A DNA stretch of 64,000 nucleotides from Bacillota bacterium (GTDB lineage Bacteria; Bacillota; Sulfobacillia; Fermentithermobacillales; Fermentithermobacillaceae): contig DUVI01000032.1 of the NCBI GenBank assembly GCA_012841065.1, forward strand, positions 1 to 64,000, written 5' to 3'. Under the pieces are notes generated by a model. It did not search any database, was not told where the DNA came from, and was given only the letters and a program-made list of their open reading frames with translations. Position 1 is the first letter of the stretch. Every line of letters begins with the position of its first letter. This document shows positions 30,182 to 40,696 of the stretch, in pieces. Made by a program: the position numbers and the translations under genes.

Positions 30182-30505
30182 ATGGGCATGAGCAAAAGAG
30201 AGTGGTTCGTTTTGGGTGCGGCGATCACAGTTGCAGCGGCGATCACAGTTGCACTTGTTTTCTACGCGACAGGCCGGGCTGATTTACATGACACTTTGCA
30301 GAACGCCCTGGTCTTCGGGGTGTACATTGTTGCCCGTTTAGGGCTTGGTTTCCTGAAGATATCCGAAGATGTCAAAAGCGGCGTAATGGCAATAGTGGTA
30401 GCTTTACTGCTTATCTGGAGACTCGATGCATCATCTCTCCTTATCGTTGCCTTGGTCGCACTCAACTTCTTCACCGGAAGAGCAAAGCGGAAGTCCCGCC
30501 CGTGA
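30182..30505 (+). CDS. Small membrane protein, unknown
   Basis: Hydrophobic segments WFVLGAAITVAAAITVALVFYA and VMAIVVALLLIW...LLIVALVALNFF. Confidence 0.5.
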   Translation: MGMSKREWFVLGAAITVAAAITVALVFYATGRADLHDTLQNALVFGVYIVARLGLGFLKISEDVKSGVMAIVVALLLIWRLDASSLLIVALVALNFFTGRAKRKSRP

Positions 30506-30738
30506 ACTGACAATGCGAAGCTGACTAACCATGCACTACTCATTGACTGGCCGAAAATGGAGCTTCGCGTCCGAGAAAGCCGCGCTTGGCCGTAGTCGTT
30601 GTAAAACCAACGGAGACAACCGGTAAAAACATAGGACAGTCCCGAGCGCACAAACGATCAGAACTGTCCCCGTCCTTGATGTTCTGTTGTTCAGTTATTC
30701 ACTTAACCTGTATTAAGTGTCACACTTGGCCTCCAACT

Positions 30739-32028
30739 TCACGAATCCCGCCCAGCTATGGAAACTCCTCCTATCAGACAGTATGGTAATATCAACGCAC
30801 CCAGTTCCTTGACGTCACGGCTCAGGGCCAACAGGTTCGACTTGAGGTGGGTGAACACGTTCAAGGAGAACATGCAGTCTTTCACCCTGCCAACCTTCTT
30901 GCCGTCCTCCACGAGGTATCCCAGGGCAATATTACCGGTAACCGTACCTGTGTACGGGTTGCCTGCCCATGCACCCATAGTCTGGTCTATGACTATTCCT
31001 TTCTTCATCCCTTTCAGGAGCTCTTCCGACGGCGTTTCGCCGGGAACTACCAGAAGGTTATTCGGGCTGGCTCCTGCGGGTGAACCGGTTCCGATGGGCT
31101 GCCTTCCCAGCCGGTAGGCAGATTCGAGATCCAACAGGTACTCCCGGAGCACCCCGTTCTCAATGAGGGGCGTTCTCCGGCATACAACCCCCTGGTCGTC
31201 ATAAAGCTGGGTTCCAAGCCCGCCGTCCAAGGTGCCGTCTTCCACAAGGGAAAAAGCAGGTGCAACAATCTGCTCGCCAATCCTACCCTTGAAAGGGCTG
31301 ATTTCCCTCATTACAGCCCGCCCGTTGAGGCAAGCCAGAATCGGGGATACCAGGTCTTGGAAACCGGAAGGAGTAAACAGCACATCGTATACACCCGGCC
31401 TGACCTCAACATTCTTCCGGCCGATTTCAAAGTCTGCCTTGAGTGTTGCTTTCATGCCTTCCAGGTCGCAATCCAAGCCGGTTGACGCATTCCAATCCCA
31501 TGACTGCAGCAAGTTCTGCCCCTCGACAAACTTAAATCCGGCAGACACTACGAACACGGTTTTGTCCAACTGGGCATACAGCCCGCGGGTGTTAGATATG
31601 CTCTTGCGGCTTATGGTCTTGCTTACGTTAGCAGAGCCCTGGATTGCCGGATCGAAGGTCTTGATGAACTGGATAAGTTCTTCTCCTATTGAGATCATCC
31701 GGTCCACATCTATATCCTCAACTGCTTGATCGTACACCTTAGGATCCACCGGAGGCTCCGGCTCCGGGAAACTGTAATTTACTTCCGAGCCAAACTCAGC
31801 CACGTCCAACGCGTTTTCAAGCAGTTTCATCTCTGTCCCTGGCTTGGTTGAACTGGCAACACCCAGTTTGCCCGCTTTGATTACCTGCATATTTAAGCTT
31901 AATGATTCGGTACTCCCGATTCTCTTCAGCCGGTTTGCCTCGAAAGACACCGACGTATTCTCGGACTCGGTTGTCACCAAAGTGGCTTCAGCTCCCCGGG
32001 CAACCGCTTCTTCTAACAGTCTCTTCAT
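30739..32028 (-). CDS. TldE/PmbA family protein (pair C)
   Basis: QTMGAWAGNPYTGTVTGNIALGYLVEDGKKVGRVKDCMFSLNVF. Confidence 0.87.
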   Translation of the reverse strand: MKRLLEEAVARGAEATLVTTESENTSVSFEANRLKRIGSTESLSLNMQVIKAGKLGVASSTKPGTEMKLLENALDVAEFGSEVNYSFPEPEPPVDPKVYDQAVEDIDVDRMISIGEELIQFIKTFDPAIQGSANVSKTISRKSISNTRGLYAQLDKTVFVVSAGFKFVEGQNLLQSWDWNASTGLDCDLEGMKATLKADFEIGRKNVEVRPGVYDVLFTPSGFQDLVSPILACLNGRAVMREISPFKGRIGEQIVAPAFSLVEDGTLDGGLGTQLYDDQGVVCRRTPLIENGVLREYLLDLESAYRLGRQPIGTGSPAGASPNNLLVVPGETPSEELLKGMKKGIVIDQTMGAWAGNPYTGTVTGNIALGYLVEDGKKVGRVKDCMFSLNVFTHLKSNLLALSRDVKELGALILPYCLIGGVSIAGRDS

Positions 32029-33413
32029 TTCTTCTCACCTCCGACAACCACATTCCGAATGCGAATGCGGGGTGAACCCTGAGCTACCGGAAGAGGGCCC
32101 TGGGCTCCCTTGCCGCAACCGCCCCCGCTGTTCTTGTACACAAAGTCGTTACCTATCATGTCAATGTTTCTCAATGTATCAAACACGTTTCCGGTCAGGT
32201 TCACGTCCCGGACCATCTCGGCTATGCTTCCGTTGCGAATCATATAAGCCCTGGACGGTGCGAAAGTGAACATTTCGCCGTTGGTCTGGCCGCCATAGCC
32301 ACCTTGGACGTAAATCCCCAGGGAGACTCCCTCCAGCATTTCCTCAAACGTATGCTTTCCAGGGCCTATGCACGTTGTGCGCATCCTGACGATAGGTGGG
32401 AATCTGTAGTTCAGAGCACGGGCGTTGCCTGTGACATCTTCACCCATTCTTGCGGCGCTCTCTCTGGAATGCAGGTGCCCTGCTATAACGCCGTTCTTGA
32501 TGAGGTAGGTCCTCTGCATGGGAACCCCTTCATCATCATACTTGCACTCACCGCGGTTAGGCCCTTCAATGCCGCTGTCATAAATGTTGAGGTCGTCTGA
32601 ACCGTACCTGGTCCCGATCTTGAGGAGTTCTTTCATCCTCTCATCTTCATCGAGGTCGTCAGCTTCGCTCAAGTGGCCGAAAGCCTCATGCACGAAAAGC
32701 CCTGACATATCCGGATCGAGGATGACCGTGTACTGTCCTGCCTCGACAACAGGCGCATACAGCATCTGCCTGGCGGCTTCAGCTGCCTCCCTTACCTCAT
32801 CTTCCAGCCCAAGGGCCACATTGTAATCGTTGTTTGACCCAAACCTCGCAGAATCCTGGGTGGTAAGTTTGTCTTTGGTGGCAATGGCAGTAAGCCCGCC
32901 GCCAAGGTCCATCTTCTCCTGGTATATGTACGTACCTTCCGAATTGGCAAAGTGCCAATGGGTATGCTGGTCGAAATAAGTGATTGCAGATGATGTGATC
33001 TCGGGGCAGTTCAGGATGAGTTTGTTATAGCCTTGGAGAAGCTCCATTTTCTCTTTGAGAGGCACTGCAAAAGCTTCTCTTCCGAAGTTTCCGCGTACAT
33101 AGTCTTCTACCGGATCCACTGGGTACAATTTGATATCTCTGTTGAGCCTTTCCCCAAGGATCTTCGCCTGGGCGCAAGCTTCTTCCACTTTCTTTTCCAG
33201 GTTATCCAGGCGGTTGAAGGAAACGAACCCCCAACCTCCCCGGTACAGCGCCCTGACGTTTCCTCCGGCAGAGACAGTTTGCGCCACAAGTTCTATGTCT
33301 TTGCCTCTTAGACGGATCACAGTCTCTTGGGATTCTTCAATCCGGATCTCGCAGTACTCTGCAGTCGAATGCTTGAGCGCTCTGGTCATGAGATCCTTGA
33401 TGTGGTTCTGCAC
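32025..33413 (-). CDS. tldD: TldD family metalloprotease (pair C)
   Basis: GLFVHEAFGHLSEADD (HExxxH); likely GTG start at 33413 after GGAGGG. Confidence 0.9.
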   Translation of the reverse strand: MQNHIKDLMTRALKHSTAEYCEIRIEESQETVIRLRGKDIELVAQTVSAGGNVRALYRGGWGFVSFNRLDNLEKKVEEACAQAKILGERLNRDIKLYPVDPVEDYVRGNFGREAFAVPLKEKMELLQGYNKLILNCPEITSSAITYFDQHTHWHFANSEGTYIYQEKMDLGGGLTAIATKDKLTTQDSARFGSNNDYNVALGLEDEVREAAEAARQMLYAPVVEAGQYTVILDPDMSGLFVHEAFGHLSEADDLDEDERMKELLKIGTRYGSDDLNIYDSGIEGPNRGECKYDDEGVPMQRTYLIKNGVIAGHLHSRESAARMGEDVTGNARALNYRFPPIVRMRTTCIGPGKHTFEEMLEGVSLGIYVQGGYGGQTNGEMFTFAPSRAYMIRNGSIAEMVRDVNLTGNVFDTLRNIDMIGNDFVYKNSGGGCGKGAQGPLPVAQGSPRIRIRNVVVGGEKK

Positions 33414-34144
33414 TCTGGAATTTCCTCCCTTCTGGTTGCTGGCTACCAAATCATTGCCGCCTACCCGCGCCTTCGGCCAACAGGAGCCTTGAGCCCGGCA
33501 AGCCACATTGTTATCTGTGAGTTCATTGTGATGATGCTGCTAAAGCCGGTACCCTAAAGTGACATTTCCACGATAGCCATTTCTACCCACAATTGTCATA
33601 CCATTTGACTTAGATGTCAATCTATTGCACCGGATGAAAATTGTCAATCCCATTCTTTAATTATCTAAGAACGTATTTCAATACTCTAACTCAGGTGTTA
33701 ATACTTATCAGGCGTCCAGCATGACCGGTGCATAATGACACACATGGTGCCCCCATCGTCCTTTCTCTCAGAACACCTGAGGCCAATGCCGGGCCTGAAG
33801 GACTTATCACCATATGGGTCGAATATTTATGAAGCAGCCATTTGTTGGCAGCTGTGGCGGCTGATAGAAATTCTGTCGTCGAGCACAACAGGCCGAATCT
33901 TTGGATGAGGAGGTGAGGCCGGCCCTGAGTGCCACATCTTGCCCCTGAGCGTGGACTCTCAAAAAACAGCACGCTCAGCCAAGCTTACCCGGACACAATA
34001 TCATATCCTGGATTTCAACCCACACATCCTTTCAAGATTGACTTACGAGACCGATCAAAATACACAGCACAAGACAAAGCACCGATTCCTGACCCTGACA
34101 AACCCATAAGCCAACGATTAAGCTATGTACAGGAGGTCAACGGA

Positions 34145-37100
34145 ATGAAGCCCAGACTTAGGTTACGGTCTTTGGCTGCTTTGTTAGTGATTTGCATGAT
34201 CCTCTCCCTTTCACCGGCCATTGCAGCATCTTCCCTCGATATAGCGGATCACTGGGCCGAACAGGCCATCGAGCGTTGGATCGGCCTGGGGATTCTCAAA
34301 GGATATCCTGATGGGACAATACAACCTGACGGGCTCATTACCCGGGCAGAATTTGCTTCGCTGATTAACAGAACCTTCGGATTCACCCGGGCTGAGCCTG
34401 CAGGTTTCCTCGATGTAGAAGACGGTGACTGGTTCAAGGAGGACTTGGATAAGGCCAAGACTGCCGGATATATCGCCGGCTATCCTGACAACACAGTCAA
34501 GCCCCGAAGCTTCATCACCAGGCAAGAAGCTGCCGTGATTTTCGCCAGCCTGCTTAACCTGGGGTACAGTGCCGGCGTAGAACCCTTCGCCGACGACGCC
34601 CAGCTTCCGGAATGGAGCCGGCAAAGCGTCATGGCGTGCGCCGGGCGCGGGTTGCTCGCAGGATACCCCGATGGTTCGATCAAGCCCGAAGCAAACATGA
34701 CAAGGGCTGAAGTGATTACCGTCCTCGACAGGTTATTTGCCGAAGTCTGCAATGAGCCTGGTTCTTACGGAGAGGTAACTGTAACTGAACTCGCTGCAAG
34801 CGTGGTTGTTACCTCGCCTGATGTCACGCTTGAAAACGTCCGCATCAAAGGTGATCTGCTGATTGCCCAATCAGTCGGTGAAGGTAACGTATCCTTCATA
34901 AATGTAGTAGTTGAAGGCAAGACCCAGGTCAGCTCCCCGGTTCATCTCACCTTGGACAGCGATTCGTACATCGAGGAGATGACCCTGGATGCTCCTGCAA
35001 ATATCGCAGGTGCCGCAGGTATCGGAACCCTAAGTATAAACGTCAGCGGTTCCGTGCTTGATGCAATGCCCGGAACCCTGAAGTTGGGCGACTGGATCAC
35101 CGCAACTGTCGCCGGCGAGCCGGTTGAAGGTAAACCAGAGTTCATTCAAGCTTTCGGAAACCAGTTTGAGATCGACTCGCCTGAAGAATGGAAACTGGGC
35201 GATCTTGACGACGGCAGACTGGTAGTAAGCGAGACAATAGGCAACGGCTCAATCATGCTCAGTGAAGGCGTGACAGAAGCCGTTTACACTTCCGCCGAGA
35301 TCGTCATCGAGCCTTTCGAATATCTTGTTATGTCATGGAACGCCGACACCCCTGAAGGCACTTGGGTAGAGGTTACCGCCAGCGTGTGGCTGGACAATCA
35401 AGATGAATGGAGCGACTATCTCACTTGGGGTAAGTGGAGCCCGTTTATTAAGCGGTCATCACAAGCTTCCCTGTCTTCAGATGATTCACCCTACGTCAAC
35501 ATCAGCCAGGACGAGTTCTACGTCCGCGGGAATCCCGCCCAAGGCGACACAGCTTCCAAGATCAGGCTCAAAGTGGCTTTGCACAGGGATAATCCCGATA
35601 CTGAATCGCCGGTGCTTTGGTACCTCCACGGAACCGTCCGGACCACCGGGACCGAACCCGCCAAGGTGTTCAAGGATGGCTTGGGCGACAACCCTGATTA
35701 CACCTGCGAAGTGGAAGTGCCCCAGTACTCACAATCCATCCGGTCTCCTAACATCGGTGGAGTGATATGTAACCCCACTACTACAACGATGCTCCTGAAC
35801 GGCGTATCAGCCAGGGAAGGAATTGCTTTAGGCTTGCTGCCTGAAGAGGTGGCCATGGGATGCTACGACTACAGGGCAAACAACTTCGGAAGCTGGTCGT
35901 TTGCCATGGCAACAGCCGGATCTTATGGTTACAGGTCATTTGTAGAATATTCTACGATCGAAGGCATCAAACGGCATCTCAAGAGCGGCGCCGCCGTGGG
36001 TGCCAGTGTGGCATATTCCAATGATCCTGATGATCCGCTGTATCTCGAGAACGCAACCGGCTCAACCTCCGGCCACTTGATAGTGCTGCGAGGGTACTTC
36101 GTGGACGAAGACGGCGTGGAATGGTTCATTTCAAACGACGCGTTTAGCCCCACGAATGAGCAAGTCCGAAAGTTCTACAGGGTGGATCAATTCGAGAAGT
36201 GCTGGAGCAGGAACACCATATATGTGGTCAAACCCGGCAAGGTACCCGGGGTCGGAAAACATCCCATCCAGCGGATTCGCGCCGATCTCAAGGAAGTTGA
36301 ACCGGACAGGTATATGCTTGTATATAAGTCCAATCCGATTACCGCACCCAACAGCTCCATCAACAACCGTCAGGGCTTCATCGGTTACATCACCGGGCCT
36401 GAGGTGTTCAGCGGTGCCAATACGTCAGTATACGAGTACATCAACATAGCTGATCACCGGGGTGACCTGATACCGCTGTCCCAAGAACTGCTCGCCAACA
36501 GGAATTTCAAGCTTTACGTAGCTAACAACGATGCCCACCCAGGCCGACTGTTCATCGTAAACAGAAGCAGCAACATCGAATATCTGGTCTTAGCAACCGT
36601 AGACTCCACAGATTACGTCATCAAAGAGGATGAAATAAGCCCCAACGAGAAGGCCATCGAGTTCGGCATTACCGGTGTCCAGGAATTCCTTTCCGGACTC
36701 AAGCCCGCCAAGTTCGCCAAGATGAAGCTGTTCGCTGCAGGTACAGTCGTGGAAACCGCCAAAGACTTCAACAACAAGCCCGCCAAGACACAAGGCGTAC
36801 TTGAAGACGGCGATTTTGTCACGGTGCTGGCATGGGATAACGAGACGCTCCGCAAGTATTCCATCAAAGAAGGCCCGGCACTTCTGCCCTTGTCCCTGAG
36901 CTTTGCAGAGGAAGAAATAACGCTGGACTTCCATGATTTCCCCTACACCCCAACGCTTCAGGGATTACCCGACGACTGCCAGGGAACTATCACCTGGACC
37001 AGTTCCAACCCGGACCTGATCTCTGTGGATGAAAACGGTGTAGCTTCCCTGCCATGGAACAGGGGTACTGCCACAATCACCGCGCGTGTTGAGTCTGACG

Positions 37101-37537
37101 GAGTATATCAGGCAGCAAGCGCCTCTTACACAATTTCAGTGGGACGGCCGTACATCGAGAAGTTCCACTGGGGCAGCATAACCCATCCTAAGGTAGGCGA
37201 GCAACGGGTAAACGTATACGTTCCCAGCGAAAAAGATGAGTGGCCGCTGTTCTGGGCCGCCGGCGGATATCCCAGGTTCACTTGGGAAGGCGAACTTGAG
37301 GACGGCAAGTTCAAAGCCGGGGTAGCATATTCAGTCTCAATCCAGTTCCAGACCAATGAATTCCCTGGCGGAAACAGCGCCTACTTCTTCGCAAACCCGT
37401 TCACTGCCGGCATGATCATAGGCCTGCCTCAGGATGGCGACAGCACCGGAACCGGCGCCCAGATAACCAGCGTAACGGTGACGAGGAACAACAACTACCG
37501 AACTACGGTGAAAATTGAATACTCTCCGCTGGAATAG
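34145..37537 (+). CDS. Secreted S-layer-homology protein with three SLH repeats and C39-like peptidase domain
   Basis: Signal peptide MKPRLRLRSLAALLVICMILSLSPAIA; SLH motifs (WAEQAIERWIGLGILKGYPDGTIQPDGLITRAEF); GGVICNPTTTTMLL and GHLIVLRGY match C39-like Cys/His motifs. Confidence 0.8.
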   Translation: MKPRLRLRSLAALLVICMILSLSPAIAASSLDIADHWAEQAIERWIGLGILKGYPDGTIQPDGLITRAEFASLINRTFGFTRAEPAGFLDVEDGDWFKEDLDKAKTAGYIAGYPDNTVKPRSFITRQEAAVIFASLLNLGYSAGVEPFADDAQLPEWSRQSVMACAGRGLLAGYPDGSIKPEANMTRAEVITVLDRLFAEVCNEPGSYGEVTVTELAASVVVTSPDVTLENVRIKGDLLIAQSVGEGNVSFINVVVEGKTQVSSPVHLTLDSDSYIEEMTLDAPANIAGAAGIGTLSINVSGSVLDAMPGTLKLGDWITATVAGEPVEGKPEFIQAFGNQFEIDSPEEWKLGDLDDGRLVVSETIGNGSIMLSEGVTEAVYTSAEIVIEPFEYLVMSWNADTPEGTWVEVTASVWLDNQDEWSDYLTWGKWSPFIKRSSQASLSSDDSPYVNISQDEFYVRGNPAQGDTASKIRLKVALHRDNPDTESPVLWYLHGTVRTTGTEPAKVFKDGLGDNPDYTCEVEVPQYSQSIRSPNIGGVICNPTTTTMLLNGVSAREGIALGLLPEEVAMGCYDYRANNFGSWSFAMATAGSYGYRSFVEYSTIEGIKRHLKSGAAVGASVAYSNDPDDPLYLENATGSTSGHLIVLRGYFVDEDGVEWFISNDAFSPTNEQVRKFYRVDQFEKCWSRNTIYVVKPGKVPGVGKHPIQRIRADLKEVEPDRYMLVYKSNPITAPNSSINNRQGFIGYITGPEVFSGANTSVYEYINIADHRGDLIPLSQELLANRNFKLYVANNDAHPGRLFIVNRSSNIEYLVLATVDSTDYVIKEDEISPNEKAIEFGITGVQEFLSGLKPAKFAKMKLFAAGTVVETAKDFNNKPAKTQGVLEDGDFVTVLAWDNETLRKYSIKEGPALLPLSLSFAEEEITLDFHDFPYTPTLQGLPDDCQGTITWTSSNPDLISVDENGVASLPWNRGTATITARVESDGVYQAASASYTISVGRPYIEKFHWGSITHPKVGEQRVNVYVPSEKDEWPLFWAAGGYPRFTWEGELEDGKFKAGVAYSVSIQFQTNEFPGGNSAYFFANPFTAGMIIGLPQDGDSTGTGAQITSVTVTRNNNYRTTVKIEYSPLE

Positions 37538-37567
37538 GTTGGGTAGACTCTCTGTTAGCATAACAGC

Positions 37568-37600
37568 GAGCCCCCGGGCGACCCACCCGGGGGCTTGGTT
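37568..37600 (+). terminator. Terminator after the SLH protein
   Basis: GCCCCCGGG-cgaccca-CCCGGGGGC-TTGGTT. Confidence 0.7.
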
Positions 37601-37728
37601 GCTTCAAGAAACACACATAGCGCAACCGGCTATGATATCCGCATACCCGTCTTATCGCATATCGTATATCCCATACAAGCTGGCTATTGGTTATCATCTG
37701 GCCTACCGGCTTACTCGTTTAGCAGCCC

Positions 37729-39198
37729 TTACTCTCCCGCCGCAACAGGTTCACGGCTGATAAGCGACTTCTCGCGCCAAGTCCCGTGCCGGTACCACAA
37801 GTAGTTGAACACAGCGCCCGAAATCCAGCTTATGAGCAGCGAGAAGAATATCGCATCAGGCGAACCTGCAGGATAGGCTTCGCCCCGTGTGAACCATGCC
37901 CAAGCGTAAGCCAGGGGTACGCGGATGCCGACCGTAGTGAGCATGGAAATCCACATGGACGGCATTGTATCGCCTGCGCCCCGCATAATCCCACCGAAAA
38001 CCTGGGATATGGCCACAGCCACATAGCCGACGGAAAGGATCCGGATCTGACGCACCCCAAGGGTGATGATCTCTTGTGTGGTTGTGAACATGCAGATGAG
38101 GTTTTTCCCAAACGCAAGCAACAAAACTACCAGCACAAGAGATGTAGCAAGGCTTATCTTCAGGATATCCTTGGTCCCCTGTTCTACGCGATCCATCCTG
38201 TTTGCGCCTACGTTTTGCCCCACAAACGTAGAGATAGCCATCCCGAAGGTGAAGTTGGGCAGCATGGCGAAACCGTCAATACGCATTACAGCAGTGGTAC
38301 ATGTGACCACCCGGTATCCCATGCTGTTGGTAAGCGCTTGTACAAACACTGCAGACATGGAAAAGATGGCCTGGGTGATGCCTGCAGGCAACCCTAACCT
38401 GAGCAGACGGCTTACAAGGTTCATGTCCGGAATAAGGTTCGACCGGTTTATGTCTACAAGATCCTTCATCCTCATCAGTTTCCCGATGCAGAGCACAGCA
38501 GACACTGCCTGAGAGATAATCGTTGCAAGCGCCACGCCTCCGACCTCCATATTCAGACCTGCAACGAACCAGATGTCTAAGACCACATTAAGAAGAGAGG
38601 CAAGCAAAAGCACCGCTAAGGGATACACAGAGTTCCCAAGCCCCCGCAATACACCTGACCCGATGTTGTAAAACCCGCTGAACACCGTGCCCCACAGCAT
38701 TATGACCAAGTAAGAACGGGCATCGTCGAAGGTTTCAGCAGGAGTATTGGTAAGCCGCAACAACGAATCCACCAAAGGTATTCCAATCGCCATGATCAGG
38801 AGTGAAGACACAAAAATCATGGTCATTGCATTGCCAACTGAACGGGACAATGTTTCCCTGTCTTTAGCCCCAAAATACTGCGCCACCATGACTCCCGTTC
38901 CTGTTGAAATCGCCATGAACAGAACCAGGAGCAAACGGAGAACCGGGAGGGTTGTGCCAATGGCTGACAGTGCCCTGTCACCTACATAGCGGCCCACAAT
39001 TATTGAGTCTACCGTGCTGTACATCTGCTGGGCAAAATTGCCTATAAGCAGGGGAATAGAGAATTTCAGCAGGCTGGACATTGGTCTTCCGACTGTCATG
39101 TCCTGTGTGCCGAACATATGGTTAATCCTTTTTAGCAACTCGAATCCACCTTTTCCTCGAACATTTATTGTGATTTCCGATGGTTTGCCGTAATGCAT
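37729..39198 (-). CDS. MATE family efflux transporter
   Basis: LLKFSIPLLIGNFAQQMYSTVDSIIVGRYVG; 12-TM pattern. Confidence 0.9.
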   Translation of the reverse strand: MHYGKPSEITINVRGKGGFELLKRINHMFGTQDMTVGRPMSSLLKFSIPLLIGNFAQQMYSTVDSIIVGRYVGDRALSAIGTTLPVLRLLLVLFMAISTGTGVMVAQYFGAKDRETLSRSVGNAMTMIFVSSLLIMAIGIPLVDSLLRLTNTPAETFDDARSYLVIMLWGTVFSGFYNIGSGVLRGLGNSVYPLAVLLLASLLNVVLDIWFVAGLNMEVGGVALATIISQAVSAVLCIGKLMRMKDLVDINRSNLIPDMNLVSRLLRLGLPAGITQAIFSMSAVFVQALTNSMGYRVVTCTTAVMRIDGFAMLPNFTFGMAISTFVGQNVGANRMDRVEQGTKDILKISLATSLVLVVLLLAFGKNLICMFTTTQEIITLGVRQIRILSVGYVAVAISQVFGGIMRGAGDTMPSMWISMLTTVGIRVPLAYAWAWFTRGEAYPAGSPDAIFFSLLISWISGAVFNYLWYRHGTWREKSLISREPVAAGE

Positions 39199-39280
39199 CC
39201 GGCATCCTCGAAAAACCGGCCAGTCTGGAACCCCTGTTGTACCCTGAACATCGGATGCAGCCGGGGTCGAGATATGTTAA

Positions 39281-40696
39281 TTACTGCAAATATTGCCGGT
39301 AGAGTTCCTTTAGTTCGCCATCACCTTCTTTCCGGGCCAGCGCTTCGTTTTGTTTGCGCCAATACCTCTTAAACTGCCAGCTTCCTTTGAACGGACCATC
39401 ACCCACCAGCTTCAGGGTGTGTTGCACATACTCTGCATTAACTGCTTGTGCCTGACGGCAAAGCTCTACCCCGTCCACGCGCTTCGCCAACTCAAACAGC
39501 CGGTCCTGGTATTCCCTTAGTACAGGGCGAAGCTTAGCCACATTAATATCATAGTCCTTAAGCACAGCCCTGAACAGTAAGTTATTATACTTCCATCGCC
39601 GAATACCTTCTTTTTCGCCTGACATTTCACAGGATGATTGACCGGCACAAGACGTGGCCTTGCCGCCGGACCGGGTGATTTTGCCCTGGCCTGGTGCTTC
39701 GCTGCCGGGGGCTTCGCTGCCGGGTGCTTCGTTACCAGGTGATCCGCCGACGTATGATGCGCTGCCAGGCGATTCGTTGCCGTGTGATCCGCTGTAGGGC
39801 AAGACGTTGCGGTAGTCAAACTTGAGGGGCTTAAAGAGCTGGATCTCGGGACATGGGCCTTCTGTGTACCATATCAGCCCTGCATCGTAATCGTAAATCA
39901 TGGAAGCGGTCGCCTGCGAACTCACCAGCCCTCCCGCTACCATCCCGATGTTTCTCATCGATGCCACACAGTCTGTATGCCTGTCCCGCAACACTTCAAT
40001 TGCACCGGCCAGGTCGAGATTATTGCGTCGCATAAGCTCCCGCCCACGGCTTTCCCGGTGATACGCCCCGGCAAAGTAGGACACTATGGGATTTATGAAG
40101 TGCCGCTCGAAATTGGTTACCCTACCTTGCAGTTCCGGCGAAATCCCATCGAAATCATCTTTAAGCGACACTTTGTTGCTGATGTTGTAGTTGCTGACCA
40201 GCATTTTGTAAGCGTAATGGCGATCAACTGTCTCCAATACATATCCTTCGTTGGGATCCATGATTAGATAACTGTTGTGATAATAGAGGGGATTTTCATA
40301 GCCCCCATTGCCTCCCTGCCCAAAGCGTTGGGTGTTCTGCATGATGATCTCAAGCGCCTCCCGGGCAGTTGAGGCAAGCTCCAAAGCTGCCCTTAAGTGG
40401 TCCATGCCCAGAACTCCCATCTTATCTACCCGAGCCCTGTTAAACGTTGCCTGGTTGCCGATGCAAACTCCCCGGCTGTTGACACCCATTTCAGCGCCCC
40501 ACATCCATGCGGGCTTGGAGAGCCACACGTCATGCTTTACCTCATAGGAAGGCATTTCCACATATGTTTGGGGAGTACTCACAGAACCTGCGCGTACATA
40601 CAGCATGTACTGAGGTTCGTTTGGGTCGCGGTCGCTGTTCTTGGCAAAAAACCTGGTGGTACCGTCAGTTCTCCTCATATAGAAAGTGTCACACAT
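39281..40696 (-). CDS. C69 family dipeptidase-like Ntn hydrolase
   Basis: MCDTFYMRRTDGTTRFFAKNSDRDPNEPQ (Cys2 nucleophile, start 40696). Confidence 0.8.
   Translation of the reverse strand: MCDTFYMRRTDGTTRFFAKNSDRDPNEPQYMLYVRAGSVSTPQTYVEMPSYEVKHDVWLSKPAWMWGAEMGVNSRGVCIGNQATFNRARVDKMGVLGMDHLRAALELASTAREALEIIMQNTQRFGQGGNGGYENPLYYHNSYLIMDPNEGYVLETVDRHYAYKMLVSNYNISNKVSLKDDFDGISPELQGRVTNFERHFINPIVSYFAGAYHRESRGRELMRRNNLDLAGAIEVLRDRHTDCVASMRNIGMVAGGLVSSQATASMIYDYDAGLIWYTEGPCPEIQLFKPLKFDYRNVLPYSGSHGNESPGSASYVGGSPGNEAPGSEAPGSEAPGQGKITRSGGKATSCAGQSSCEMSGEKEGIRRWKYNNLLFRAVLKDYDINVAKLRPVLREYQDRLFELAKRVDGVELCRQAQAVNAEYVQHTLKLVGDGPFKGSWQFKRYWRKQNEALARKEGDGELKELYRQYLQ
39692..39782. repeat. 15-bp intragenic minisatellite encoding PGSEA-type repeats
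   Basis: GGTGCTTCGCTGCCG / GGGGCTTCGCTGCCG / GGTGCTTCGTTACCA; protein SPGNEAPGSEAPGSEAPGQ. Confidence 0.7.
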
